This document shows, in pieces, positions 7,154 to 14,872 of a stretch of 24,061 nt of DNA (position 1 is its first letter; each line of letters begins with the position of its first letter). The stretch is from Eggerthellaceae bacterium UBA5808 (GTDB lineage: Bacteria > Actinomycetota > Coriobacteriia > Coriobacteriales > Eggerthellaceae): NCBI GenBank assembly GCA_002417975.1, contig DIDE01000040.1:5120-29180 (forward strand), in the 5' to 3' direction. The notes beneath the pieces are model-generated. The model was not told the origin of the DNA and did no database searches. It was given only the letters and a program-made list of their open reading frames with translations. The translations under genes were made by a program, and so were the position numbers.

Positions 7154-8164
7154 TTATCTCGGCCGAGAAGCTGAATCCTTATCTACTCTCACAACAACAC
7201 CGAGAAACCATTGGCGAAATACCTGATCGGGATTACCGCCACTCTTCATAGAGCGCTCTGCATCGCGCGCACTGCATAAAGCAGCACGGAGCTCCCAAGC
7301 ATGAAAACCACGAGCCCACATACGATGATTTTTTACACGCCATGCTGGCATACCAAGAGTCTTCGCTAAAGCGCCGCCCTCACCTCTCTTGAGCAACGAC
7401 TGTGTACAAATAAGTTCGCGAATGCGAGAGACACACATCGAAAGCAAAGCAAACGGCGACACACTAGGAAGTCGCTCAAGAAGATAGAAACACTTACGAG
7501 GATTACGTGCGGCAAACGCATCAACAAACTCCCAAGGCTTTACTTCAGCAGTACGACTGATTGAAGTCGTAACTTCGTTATCAGTAATAGGATCGCTTCC
7601 ACGATGTGCGAGTGATAATTTACTCAACGCAGAATCGAGCGCCACCATATCCTCACCAAGCAGATCGATAAGACAGCGAGCAGCTGAATCTGTTATAGCA
7701 GTACCTCGGCTAACAGCCATAGAACGCACCGCAGCAGGCAAATCTCTCCGTTTAATCGGAGAACAATCGATAATGGTATGCGAACCAACTTTTGCAACTG
7801 CCTTATAGAGACGCGTATTTTTTGCAATCCCTTGTGTAGACAAAGCAAGAACTGTCGTAGCATTAGGCGCAGCAATATATGAAATTAACAGCTCTCGATC
7901 AGCAGATCCAAAATGCTCTACACCATCAAGCTGAACAAGACGGACCGCACTTGCGAATGGGAGCGTATTACATGCCGCAATAACAGACTGTGCATCGGCA
8001 TGCTCTGCATCTAAATGATCATAATTAAACGATAAGTCGCCTTCCTTAGCAACACGATCACGAAGACGAGATAATACCGTCGCACGCTTTAAATCATCCG
8101 CGCCGTTAACAAGGTATACCGGTAAAAGTTGTTTTTTATGAGTCTGTTTCTTATCCATATGCAT
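7154..8164 (-). CDS. holA: DNA polymerase III delta subunit (clamp loader)
   Basis: HolA is the delta subunit that opens the beta sliding clamp during clamp loading. The 336-residue length fits the family. The N-terminal YLVNGADDLKRATVLSRLRD block, the FNYDHLDAEHADAQSVIAACNTLPF segment, VRLVQLDG, and the middle NTRLYKAV, KLSLAHRG and AEVKPWEFVDAFAAR segments follow delta subunits of Gram-positive bacteria. Like other delta subunits it has no Walker A motif. The chosen ATG at 8164 lies three bases past the comEC stop; a GGAG inside the comEC end is 11 bases upstream, and a second ATG at 8158 is possible. comEC-holA adjacency followed by rpsT is common in Gram-positive genomes. It ends the minus-strand transcript before the shared terminator. 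Confidence 0.92.
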   Translation of the reverse strand: MHMDKKQTHKKQLLPVYLVNGADDLKRATVLSRLRDRVAKEGDLSFNYDHLDAEHADAQSVIAACNTLPFASAVRLVQLDGVEHFGSADRELLISYIAAPNATTVLALSTQGIAKNTRLYKAVAKVGSHTIIDCSPIKRRDLPAAVRSMAVSRGTAITDSAARCLIDLLGEDMVALDSALSKLSLAHRGSDPITDNEVTTSISRTAEVKPWEFVDAFAARNPRKCFYLLERLPSVSPFALLSMCVSRIRELICTQSLLKRGEGGALAKTLGMPAWRVKNHRMWARGFHAWELRAALCSARDAERSMKSGGNPDQVFRQWFLGVVVRVDKDSASRPR

Positions 8165-8167
8165 ATT

Positions 8168-10585
8168 CTATCGCACTCCAAAAACCTCGATTCGGTCGGA
8201 CGTTAAATCGCATGAAATATCTCCTTCAAGATCCGTACGACCATACTTAATATGATGACGTTCAAGAAGATCAATAGTTGCAGCATGCGGATGACCGTAG
8301 CAATTGTTCCTTCCACAGCTGATGAGTCCAATTGAGGGGTTTATCTGTTCAATTAGCTGATCAGAAAGCGCTTTTCGTGATCCATGATGACCAACTTTAA
8401 GAATATCAACATCCAATGCATGAGAATGTTTCAAAGCATCTGCAAGGCTATCAGCCTCTGCATCACCACACATAAGAGTCGTCCAGTCACGTTGACCGTT
8501 ATAATCTGCATCTGCTCCTACATCGAGTATGAGACTGTCAGCGTTTCCACCACCATCTACACATCGCTCAGGCCCGATAACCGTTGCACTGAATATTCCA
8601 AAACGAATGGTATCGTTCAATGAAAGGCGCCGAACACGACAACCATCAAGCAATGAGCGAAGCCGTCGTGCTTTGTCTGAAGGATCATGAGCCAGATCAG
8701 AGGCAATAGCAACAGTATCAATAGGAATAGATGAACGAAGCGCAGGGAGCGATCCACAGTGATCATTATCAGCATGAGTGATAATTACCATATCAAGATG
8801 GAAGACTCTATGATGTTTAAGACCATCAATAACATCCTGATCTCTATTGCCCGTATCGATTAACACTGCATATCCATCACTTTTAATCACGATAGCATCC
8901 CCCTGCCCTACATCTAAGGCAATAATCCGATCAGCTTGATCCTCAGCGTGAATGCTCAAAGCAATATAAAACAGCACAAGAAGCGCCATGCTACCGGCAT
9001 AACTTATGAAACGTTTCCATCGAATCGAACCTGGCTGCGGCCAACAAAGCCAAAGCGCGCATACGCAACATAGAGGGATAATGATGCTCACTACAGACGC
9101 ATGACCAACATCAATCGAAACATAAGGAATCTGCGCACAGGTAGCAACCAATGATGAGAACAATGAAGCACAGCAGTGAATAGGAATAAGCCCTATATCA
9201 GCGCACACCGGCAAGCCACACGAAAGAACTGCAGCGCCAAGACCACCCGCACACAATAGGGGAACTAAAGGAGCAATAAGACAATTCATCAAAGGACCAA
9301 TGAGAGAGATTTGGTCAAAAAAAGCGCTGACAAAAGGAAGTGTTGCCAACGTTGCCGCAGATGAAATAGATAAACTTTCCGATAAGATTGAATATCTTTG
9401 TTTCAATGCAGAAGAAAGCCAGCAATTGAATAAAGGGCCAATAACGATAATGCCCACCGTTGACGAAACAGACAGCACAAGTGAACAAGATAACGCAGTA
9501 AATGGATCGATCGCAAGAATGCACATCGTACTAATACTCACGGTATGAAGAGCACCTGTACGCCGACCAGCAAACAATGCCCCTATAGCACATGCAGACA
9601 TTAACGCAGCGCGCATTACCGAAGGAGATGCTCCCGTTAAAATAACGTATAGGCCAAGAAACAGTAGCTCAGCCACCCACGCGCATCGGCAAGGAACACG
9701 ACAATGGCGAAGAATATAGCTAATGCACGACATGAGCAACGTCAAATGCATACCAGATACCGCAACAAGATGAGAAAGACCGCATGATCGTATAGCTTCG
9801 ATAAACTCTTTATCAGCAAAAAGAGCCGTTCTATCACCGAGTGCACATGCACGAAGCAAAGAGGTTTCGCGCACCCCTTCCCCATTAAGCGCGTCAGAGA
9901 GGTCAGATCTCATCTGTGCAATAGCAGATGAGATACCTTCCGCTTGTTCTAATGTAGGATGCGCGCACGATAAACATCCGCAACAGCCCTTCTGAAGCAT
10001 ATGTAGAGATGACCGATCAACAATACCAGATTCATAATCAACTACCACTGGATCAATTGAACCCTGTGATGTCCACACATCCCAACAGGAGATCGTACAT
10101 CCGCGATCGAGTTTGACGTGTACACGTACTCTTCGCCCTGAAATAAGTTCCGTTTCGGCAAGAATTGACGAACCATATGTTCCGTCGGAGCGATCGCTTA
10201 TTGCACGAAAAACGAATATATGACATGGTTCATCAATAGCTGCATCGATATCCTGAGATCGGTCAACAAGAGCAAAGGTTGCCATCAAAATACCTGCTGA
10301 ACAAGCAACACAAAGCAATCTAAGAAAGGAAATGATTGATGCGTAAAATCGTAATCGATAGCGCGCAACAACATGCACACCTATGCTAAGGGGTATAAGG
10401 CCAAATATGCCAATGCAAAGTCCCCCAATAAAAGATGGACAAAAGAAATATGAATCACTACATTGACCCCATACAAGCGTACATGCCATGCTGATCCATA
10501 AAGTTATCATCAAGCACAAGGTTTGAGGTAACCGAGGTCTTCGATGTGGATAATCGCATCCCTCACTAAGGAACACACCTATCAC
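8168..10585 (-). CDS. comEC: Competence protein ComEC/Rec2, DNA-import channel with metallo-beta-lactamase-like domain
   Basis: ComEC forms the inner-membrane channel that takes up single-stranded DNA in natural transformation. The 805-residue protein has N-terminal membrane segments (about 24-110), a soluble OB-like region with SSILAETELISGRRVRVHV near 139-156, then the competence domain with HLVAVSGMHLTLL at 272-284 and TGASPSVMRAALM at 317-329 among many helices, and a C-terminal metallo-beta-lactamase-like domain with LDVGQGDA at 557-564, THADNDHCGS at 603-612 and VGHHGSR near the end. Metal-ligand residues look intact, so it may be a nuclease. A cysteine cluster CCGCLSC occurs at 201-207. 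The start is GTG at 10585 with a poor ribosome site; GTG at 10576 is an alternative. comEA lies 49 bases upstream and holA follows. Confidence 0.94.
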   Translation of the reverse strand: MIGVFLSEGCDYPHRRPRLPQTLCLMITLWISMACTLVWGQCSDSYFFCPSFIGGLCIGIFGLIPLSIGVHVVARYRLRFYASIISFLRLLCVACSAGILMATFALVDRSQDIDAAIDEPCHIFVFRAISDRSDGTYGSSILAETELISGRRVRVHVKLDRGCTISCWDVWTSQGSIDPVVVDYESGIVDRSSLHMLQKGCCGCLSCAHPTLEQAEGISSAIAQMRSDLSDALNGEGVRETSLLRACALGDRTALFADKEFIEAIRSCGLSHLVAVSGMHLTLLMSCISYILRHCRVPCRCAWVAELLFLGLYVILTGASPSVMRAALMSACAIGALFAGRRTGALHTVSISTMCILAIDPFTALSCSLVLSVSSTVGIIVIGPLFNCWLSSALKQRYSILSESLSISSAATLATLPFVSAFFDQISLIGPLMNCLIAPLVPLLCAGGLGAAVLSCGLPVCADIGLIPIHCCASLFSSLVATCAQIPYVSIDVGHASVVSIIIPLCCVCALWLCWPQPGSIRWKRFISYAGSMALLVLFYIALSIHAEDQADRIIALDVGQGDAIVIKSDGYAVLIDTGNRDQDVIDGLKHHRVFHLDMVIITHADNDHCGSLPALRSSIPIDTVAIASDLAHDPSDKARRLRSLLDGCRVRRLSLNDTIRFGIFSATVIGPERCVDGGGNADSLILDVGADADYNGQRDWTTLMCGDAEADSLADALKHSHALDVDILKVGHHGSRKALSDQLIEQINPSIGLISCGRNNCYGHPHAATIDLLERHHIKYGRTDLEGDISCDLTSDRIEVFGVR

Positions 10586-10634
10586 CTACAGCACATGCAC
10601 GTATCAACCAAATATAGGTATGTATGAGGGTACA

Positions 10635-11345
10635 TCACACACATATTGATCCTTCGAGAGAAGCATACTTACGATCACCAATTCCAGGAACACGTTTCAA
10701 ATCCTCCTTTTGCAAGAAAGGACCTTCCTTTTCTCGATGAGTAACTATCTTCTGAGCAGTGGAAGCTCCAACACCCGGAAGAACATCAAGTTGTTCTATA
10801 GAGGCAGTATTAATATTTACTAGTGAAGTGCTCGAATTAGCGGTGCCTTTTGTCTCAGATAGCGTTTGCAGTTGACTGTCTGATGTCGATGACAAAACAG
10901 CACCATCTTCAGGACGTTCATGTTCCTTAGACGTGATACGAAGCTGCTCACCATCTTTAAGCGAACGAGCTTGATTGAGAGAATCGCCGTCAGCACAAGG
11001 ATTAAATCCACCTGCAGCAACAATCGCATCATACACACGTGAACCTTCATCAAGATGATATACACCAGGCGAGACAACTTCCCCACTCACATGAATTGCT
11101 AACGTTGCTCGATCACTATGCGCCTGATCGTCATCGGAGTTTATATCGGAAGCAGCCGTCTCAATTTCCGAAGATTCACCATGAGAAATAGAAAATCGTG
11201 GCGTATCAAAACACGCCACGATATGAATAGCAATACCGACAATAACGCATAAGCTACCTACGCATAATAGAATGAGTGGAATCAAACGATTTGTTGCTTC
11301 AAAATCGCCTAACGACGATAGCATCACCTTATCCAGAAACGGCAC
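10635..11345 (-). CDS. comEA: Competence protein ComEA, membrane-anchored DNA receptor
   Basis: ComEA is the double-stranded DNA receptor on the outer face of the membrane during transformation. This 236-residue protein has a membrane segment at about 22-45, an extracytoplasmic linker, an SLBB domain at about 82-138 (IHVSGEVVSPGVYHLDEGSRV), a Ser/Thr-rich linker, and a C-terminal helix-hairpin-helix DNA-binding domain at 175-236 with VNINTASIEQL, LPGVGASTAQKI and VPGIGDRKY. All parts of a Gram-positive ComEA are present. The start is GTG at 11345, with AGAAGGG about six bases upstream. comEC follows 49 bases later, so both are probably one transcript. I see no competence-type CIN box in the 103 bases before it. 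Confidence 0.95.
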   Translation of the reverse strand: MPFLDKVMLSSLGDFEATNRLIPLILLCVGSLCVIVGIAIHIVACFDTPRFSISHGESSEIETAASDINSDDDQAHSDRATLAIHVSGEVVSPGVYHLDEGSRVYDAIVAAGGFNPCADGDSLNQARSLKDGEQLRITSKEHERPEDGAVLSSTSDSQLQTLSETKGTANSSTSLVNINTASIEQLDVLPGVGASTAQKIVTHREKEGPFLQKEDLKRVPGIGDRKYASLEGSICV

Positions 11346-11448
11346 GATAATCCCTTCTCCCGTTCAACGACGGAAGCATCATATCGAGCAATTCCTACTC
11401 AAAGCTTGCAGAATACGTACTACTAATCCAATTCAATAGTTCAATGGA

Positions 11449-12687
11449 TTATTGAGAGTCATTAGATGAAGTAGCGTGAGGATGTTTACGAGACATATAA
11501 GATGCACAGCGGTAATCATGAACAATTGCACCCGCAGCAATCCCCTCGACCCATTCATCAAGTGGTAGGCTGGCTTCTGCCGCATGGACACGACCAATAC
11601 GTGCATGTGTTTCTGGAGCACGCGGCATAAACAACGTACAGCAATCAGGAGCATCCTGACTTGAGATCTCAAACGTTCCCACCTGCTGCGCGTTATCAAT
11701 AATTTCTAACTTGTCCATACCGATTAATGGACGCAGCACAGGCATGGAAACTGCATCATCAGTTGCTGCGATATTATCCAATGTCTGAGAAGCAACCTGC
11801 CCAAGGCTCTCTCCTGTGGCAAGCGCTTTACTTTTCTCATCACGAGCAAGTCGTTGTGCAACACGAAACATAAGACGACGATAAATAATAATGCGTAACT
11901 GTGGCGGTACCGCGCCAGCAATTTTACGCTGATAATCGCCAAAAGGTACCACATAGATACGAGCAATGCAGCCCGTACGTTCAAGAACGTGAGCAATGTC
12001 ATCAACAAGATATTCACTCGTCGAAGCTGTCTGCGGGCGGCCACTAAAATGGATCCCTATGCATTCTGCACCTCTGCGCGCCAAACGCCATGTTGCAACC
12101 GGCGAATCGATACCACTCGAAAGTAGACACATGACACGACCTCCTGTACCGACAGGAAGTCCTCCTACGCCACGTTCCGTGCGAGCATATACATATGCAG
12201 CGCCTTCGATAACTTCAACATGAACGATTGCATCAGGATCTTTCATACGAACAGTTGCATCAGGAAACGCTTCACTAAGTACATCCCCAACGATACAGTT
12301 CATTTGCATCGAATGAACAGGGAAATCCGTATGGTTACGACGCGCAGCAACCTTAAACGTATTAAAAGGCGCAACATCATGCGCAGCCTGCACAGATGCA
12401 TCATCGATATCTTCCATTGTGCGATCGCATACATAGCCACATGATATACGAGCAACACCAGGAACACCTTTAATCGCTTCTGCAATCGAGCAAGAATCCT
12501 CAAACGAAATTCCTTCCGAAAAATGAATGCATACACGACCAGAAATTCGACGAATAGACTCAATAGGACGATCTTTCAATATATATGCAATATTATTAAG
12601 CAGTCGTTGTTCAAAAGATGCTCGATTATGTCCCTTTAATCCAATTTTATGGTAATGAACCAGACAGATACGCTGGTATTCACTCAT
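11449..12687 (-). CDS. thiI: tRNA 4-thiouridine synthase ThiI
   Basis: ThiI activates U8 of tRNA with ATP and transfers sulfur to make 4-thiouridine; in some bacteria it also serves thiamine synthesis. The 412-residue protein has an N-terminal ferredoxin-like region, a THUMP domain at about 65-170, and a PP-loop ATPase domain with LLSSGIDSPVA at 188-198, where the usual SGGIDSP has Ser for the first Gly. Near the C-terminus is DAPDCCTLFMP, the usual place of the conserved catalytic cysteine. There is no rhodanese domain, unlike E. coli ThiI (482 residues), so sulfur must come directly from a cysteine desulfurase. The ATG at 12687 has AGGTGA seven bases upstream; a TTG at 12693 is rejected. 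It is preceded by a terminator and followed by comEA after 103 bases. Confidence 0.95.
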   Translation of the reverse strand: MSEYQRICLVHYHKIGLKGHNRASFEQRLLNNIAYILKDRPIESIRRISGRVCIHFSEGISFEDSCSIAEAIKGVPGVARISCGYVCDRTMEDIDDASVQAAHDVAPFNTFKVAARRNHTDFPVHSMQMNCIVGDVLSEAFPDATVRMKDPDAIVHVEVIEGAAYVYARTERGVGGLPVGTGGRVMCLLSSGIDSPVATWRLARRGAECIGIHFSGRPQTASTSEYLVDDIAHVLERTGCIARIYVVPFGDYQRKIAGAVPPQLRIIIYRRLMFRVAQRLARDEKSKALATGESLGQVASQTLDNIAATDDAVSMPVLRPLIGMDKLEIIDNAQQVGTFEISSQDAPDCCTLFMPRAPETHARIGRVHAAEASLPLDEWVEGIAAGAIVHDYRCASYMSRKHPHATSSNDSQ

Positions 12688-12708
12688 CGACAATTCACCT
12701 ATCCCATA

Positions 12709-12745
12709 GGAAAACCCGCCTGGCTCCCATACATGCCAAACGGGT
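12709..12745 (-). terminator. Intrinsic terminator between rpoZ and thiI
   Basis: On the minus strand ACCCGTTTGGC (12735-12745) can pair along its full 11 bases with GCCAGGCGGGT (12714-12724), including two G-U pairs, around a ten-base loop; TTTT follows at once. It lies 60 bases past the rpoZ stop and 27 bases before the thiI ATG, so it ends the mihF-gmk-rpoZ transcript or attenuates entry into thiI. A weaker 5-bp hairpin (12777-12791) lies nearer the rpoZ stop. Confidence 0.65.
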
Positions 12746-12804
12746 CCTCAAATATCCGTTACTCTTTAAACAGTTCCACCTTAGTTAGGTGAAAATAAAC
12801 TATT

Positions 12805-13065
12805 CTAGTGATTCTTTACATCGATAGACTCTGGATCATAAGAAACATCGCCATCTGCAATCTCTTTAAAAGCAATAGAGAGAGGCTTCTTATTCTCTGC
12901 ACGGGCAATTTCAACCGCTGTCTGAAGCTGAATCGCACGATCTCGCTGACCACGAATCATGTCATTGATATCATGTGAGCGCTTCGAAGCGAGCGTACAC
13001 AGCAAAAACCGATCGTTGTCGGTTTTTTCCATTAACTTATCGATCTTAGGTTCAATAAGACTCAT
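12805..13065 (-). CDS. rpoZ: RNA polymerase omega subunit
   Basis: Omega assists assembly of the beta-prime subunit into RNA polymerase. The 86-residue protein has the family features: an N-terminal I-x-P-K-I-D-x-L-M segment, DNDRFLLCTLASKRSHDIND at 17-36 (usually RFxLVxxAAKRARQI), and the C-terminal KKPLSIAFKEIADGDV, matching the conserved KPLTIALEEIAxGKI phrase. The ATG at 13065 has AAGGA nine bases upstream. It follows gmk by 26 bases; gmk-rpoZ pairing is very common in bacteria and supports the call. A hairpin terminator follows. Confidence 0.94.
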   Translation of the reverse strand: MSLIEPKIDKLMEKTDNDRFLLCTLASKRSHDINDMIRGQRDRAIQLQTAVEIARAENKKPLSIAFKEIADGDVSYDPESIDVKNH

Positions 13066-13091
13066 GCTTGTCTGTCCTTCACATCCATGCG

Positions 13092-13664
13092 TTACATCAT
13101 TTGCTCAGCTTGAGCATTAACATATGATACAAGTTGATCGGTCGCTTGGTCAAGATCATCGTTGACAAAGCATATATCATAGCGGTTTTTTAGCGAAAGC
13201 TCCACTTTTGCCGTTTCCATACGCTTATAAATCGTATCTTTATCTTCGGTTCCGCGCTTACAAAGACGCTCGTAGAGCGCATCAAAACTCGGAGGAGCAA
13301 TAAAAATAAGATGCGCCTTAGGGAATTTCTCTTTGATAGCAGCCCCTCCCTGGACGTCAATCTCAAGAATAACTTGTTCCCCTTTGTCAATATGATCCTG
13401 AACCGCCGAGCGCAACGTACCATAGCGATGTCCATGGACATGAGCCCATTCTATAAAACCATCTTCACTGATTACGCGATCAAATCCTGCATCATCCATG
13501 AAATAGTAGTGGACACCATCAATTTCACCAGGACGTGGGTTTCTCGTTGTCGCCGACACCGACGCCCATACATCAGGCACACGCTGTAAAAGACGATGAA
13601 CGAGTGTACCTTTGCCTGCACCCGACGGACCAGATATGACGAACAGATTACCTTTTCTTGCCAC
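13092..13664 (-). CDS. gmk: Guanylate kinase
   Basis: Guanylate kinase phosphorylates GMP to GDP with ATP. The 190-residue protein has the P-loop SGPSGAGKGT at 11-20, the GMP-binding SATTRNPRPGEIDGVHYYF at 37-55, the EWAHVHGHRYGT lid region and LEIDVQGG, followed by IFIAPPS. All catalytic motifs are intact. The start is GTG at 13664, which shares one base with the mihF TAG stop, with a GGAG 11 bases upstream inside mihF, so translation is probably coupled. rpoZ follows. Confidence 0.97.
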   Translation of the reverse strand: MARKGNLFVISGPSGAGKGTLVHRLLQRVPDVWASVSATTRNPRPGEIDGVHYYFMDDAGFDRVISEDGFIEWAHVHGHRYGTLRSAVQDHIDKGEQVILEIDVQGGAAIKEKFPKAHLIFIAPPSFDALYERLCKRGTEDKDTIYKRMETAKVELSLKNRYDICFVNDDLDQATDQLVSYVNAQAEQMM

Positions 13665-13972
13665 TAGCCGAGACGCTCCAGCAATGCAGCTTGCTGACGC
13701 TCACCGAGACCACGAAGGCGACGACTCTCTGCAATATGCAGTTCAGCCATAACCTTTTCTGCCTTTGCCTTGCCGTATCCAGGCATCGTTTCGATCAACG
13801 TCGACACCTTCATACGTCCAACAACCGGATCGCTTTTCAACTGTAGAACCTTGCGTAGCGTTAATTTACCACTCTTCAAGTCTTCACGTACCTGAGCACG
13901 TTTGATGCGAGCGGCCTTAGCCTTCTCGAGCGCAGCCTTGCGTTCTTCCGGGGTCAGCTGAGGTATAGCCAT
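13664..13972 (-). CDS. mihF: Actinobacterial integration host factor (mIHF)
   Basis: mIHF is a nucleoid-associated DNA-binding protein of actinobacteria, unrelated to proteobacterial IHF. The 102-residue protein has a basic N-terminal helix (TPEERKAALEKAKAARIKRAQVRE), the KVLQLKSDPVVGRMKVSTLIETMPG stretch, and the helix-turn-helix-like signature PGYGKAKAEKVMAELHIA followed by ESRRLRGLGERQQ at 82-94, near-diagnostic for this family. The ATG at 13972 has AGGAG nine bases upstream; an ATG at 14029 would add 19 unrelated residues and is rejected. mihF directly upstream of gmk is the standard actinobacterial arrangement (Rv1388-Rv1389 in Mycobacterium) and is the best taxonomic marker in the window. 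Confidence 0.95.
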   Translation of the reverse strand: MAIPQLTPEERKAALEKAKAARIKRAQVREDLKSGKLTLRKVLQLKSDPVVGRMKVSTLIETMPGYGKAKAEKVMAELHIAESRRLRGLGERQQAALLERLG

Positions 13973-14008
13973 AGTCGATATCTCCTTGTCTCCCAAAACA
14001 CTGACTGC

Positions 14009-14017
14009 ATAGTAGCA
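14009..14017 (-). promoter_or_regulatory. Candidate extended -10 promoter for mihF-gmk-rpoZ
   Basis: The minus strand reads TGC-TACTAT, an extended -10 (TGn plus 4-5 matches to TATAAT), with no good -35 but with a very AT-rich stretch upstream (14031-14056, containing the palindrome ATAAATATTTAT) that could act as an UP element. The leader to the mihF ATG would be about 30 bases and holds the AGGAG site. Confidence 0.35.
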
Positions 14018-14140
14018 CATCAACGGCATAAAAATAAATATTTATATTTCTGAACAGCAGAGATGCGCCATACTTGAACGAAATTGCACCATTTATGTCA
14101 TATCAAGCTGTTAAACAGTATAAATACAGCGGCATTATCG

Positions 14141-14872
14141 TTACTTATTGCCAAGAGATTCAACGATTGATTCAAACGAAGCAACAGGATCAGCAGCCTG
14201 CGTGATTGGACGTCCAATCACAAGATGCGATGCTCCTGCATCAAATGCCTGCTGAGGTGTTGCAATACGACTTTGATCATCAAGGGCACTCCCCTGCGGA
14301 CGCACACCTGGTGTAACAATATATGCATGAGCACCCAGTTGCTCACGAAGCGCATGCGCCTCCTGCGGCGATGCAACAACTCCCGAAAGTCCAACCGTAT
14401 GCGCAAGCCCAGCAAGACGAGTCACTTGTTGGGAGACGCTTTTATCTATACCAATTGAAGAAAGAGCAGCTTGATCCATACTGGTTAGCACAGTGATACC
14501 AAGCAAAATTGGATCATTTGACGATGTCGTTTGAGCTGCAGCAGCACCCTTACATGCAGCCTGCATCATCGCCTCGCCTCCAGCACAATGCATCGTAAGC
14601 ATATCGGCACCACATTCAACAGCAGAACGAGTTGCTCCATAAATCTGATGCGGAATATCATGAAACTTAAGATCGAGGAACACCTTGAACCCACGTCGCT
14701 TAAGAGCCGCAATAATCGATGGACCTTCAGCATAGTACAATGTCATGCCAACCTTAACCCATGTTGCATGGCCTTTAAGACGGTCAGCAAGCGAAAGTGC
14801 TGTCGAACCATCGCAATCAAGCGCAACAATGATACGATCACGTGCGTCGATTGATTGAAAATCATTTAGCAT
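14141..14872 (-). CDS. pyrF: Orotidine 5'-phosphate decarboxylase
   Basis: PyrF converts OMP to UMP, the last step of de novo pyrimidine synthesis. The 243-residue protein is of the short bacterial type: IIVALDCD at 14-21, WVKVGMTLYYAEGP at 38-51, the catalytic D67-x-K69-x-x-D72 in FLDLKFHDIPHQ, and the phosphate-binding VTPGVRPQGS and HLVIGRPIT near the C-terminus. The ATG at 14872 overlaps the pyrD stop by seven bases and has GGAGGG five bases upstream. It is the last gene of the pyr operon here; pyrE, which often follows or precedes pyrF, is absent. No clear terminator follows within the 168 bases before mihF. Confidence 0.97.
   Translation of the reverse strand: MLNDFQSIDARDRIIVALDCDGSTALSLADRLKGHATWVKVGMTLYYAEGPSIIAALKRRGFKVFLDLKFHDIPHQIYGATRSAVECGADMLTMHCAGGEAMMQAACKGAAAAQTTSSNDPILLGITVLTSMDQAALSSIGIDKSVSQQVTRLAGLAHTVGLSGVVASPQEAHALREQLGAHAYIVTPGVRPQGSALDDQSRIATPQQAFDAGASHLVIGRPITQAADPVASFESIVESLGNK

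Noticed and set aside
11425..11450. AATCCA / TGGATT hairpin at the thiI stop as a terminator
   Set aside because: Only 6 bp with a 14-base loop and no T-run after it on the minus strand.
13973..14029. Upstream ATG extending mihF by 19 residues
   Set aside because: The extension has no family similarity and would bury the AGGAG site that serves the ATG at 13972.
14101..14140. Terminator after pyrF (GCTGT ... ACAGC)
   Set aside because: A 5-bp stem with a long AT-rich loop and no T-run; not enough to call.
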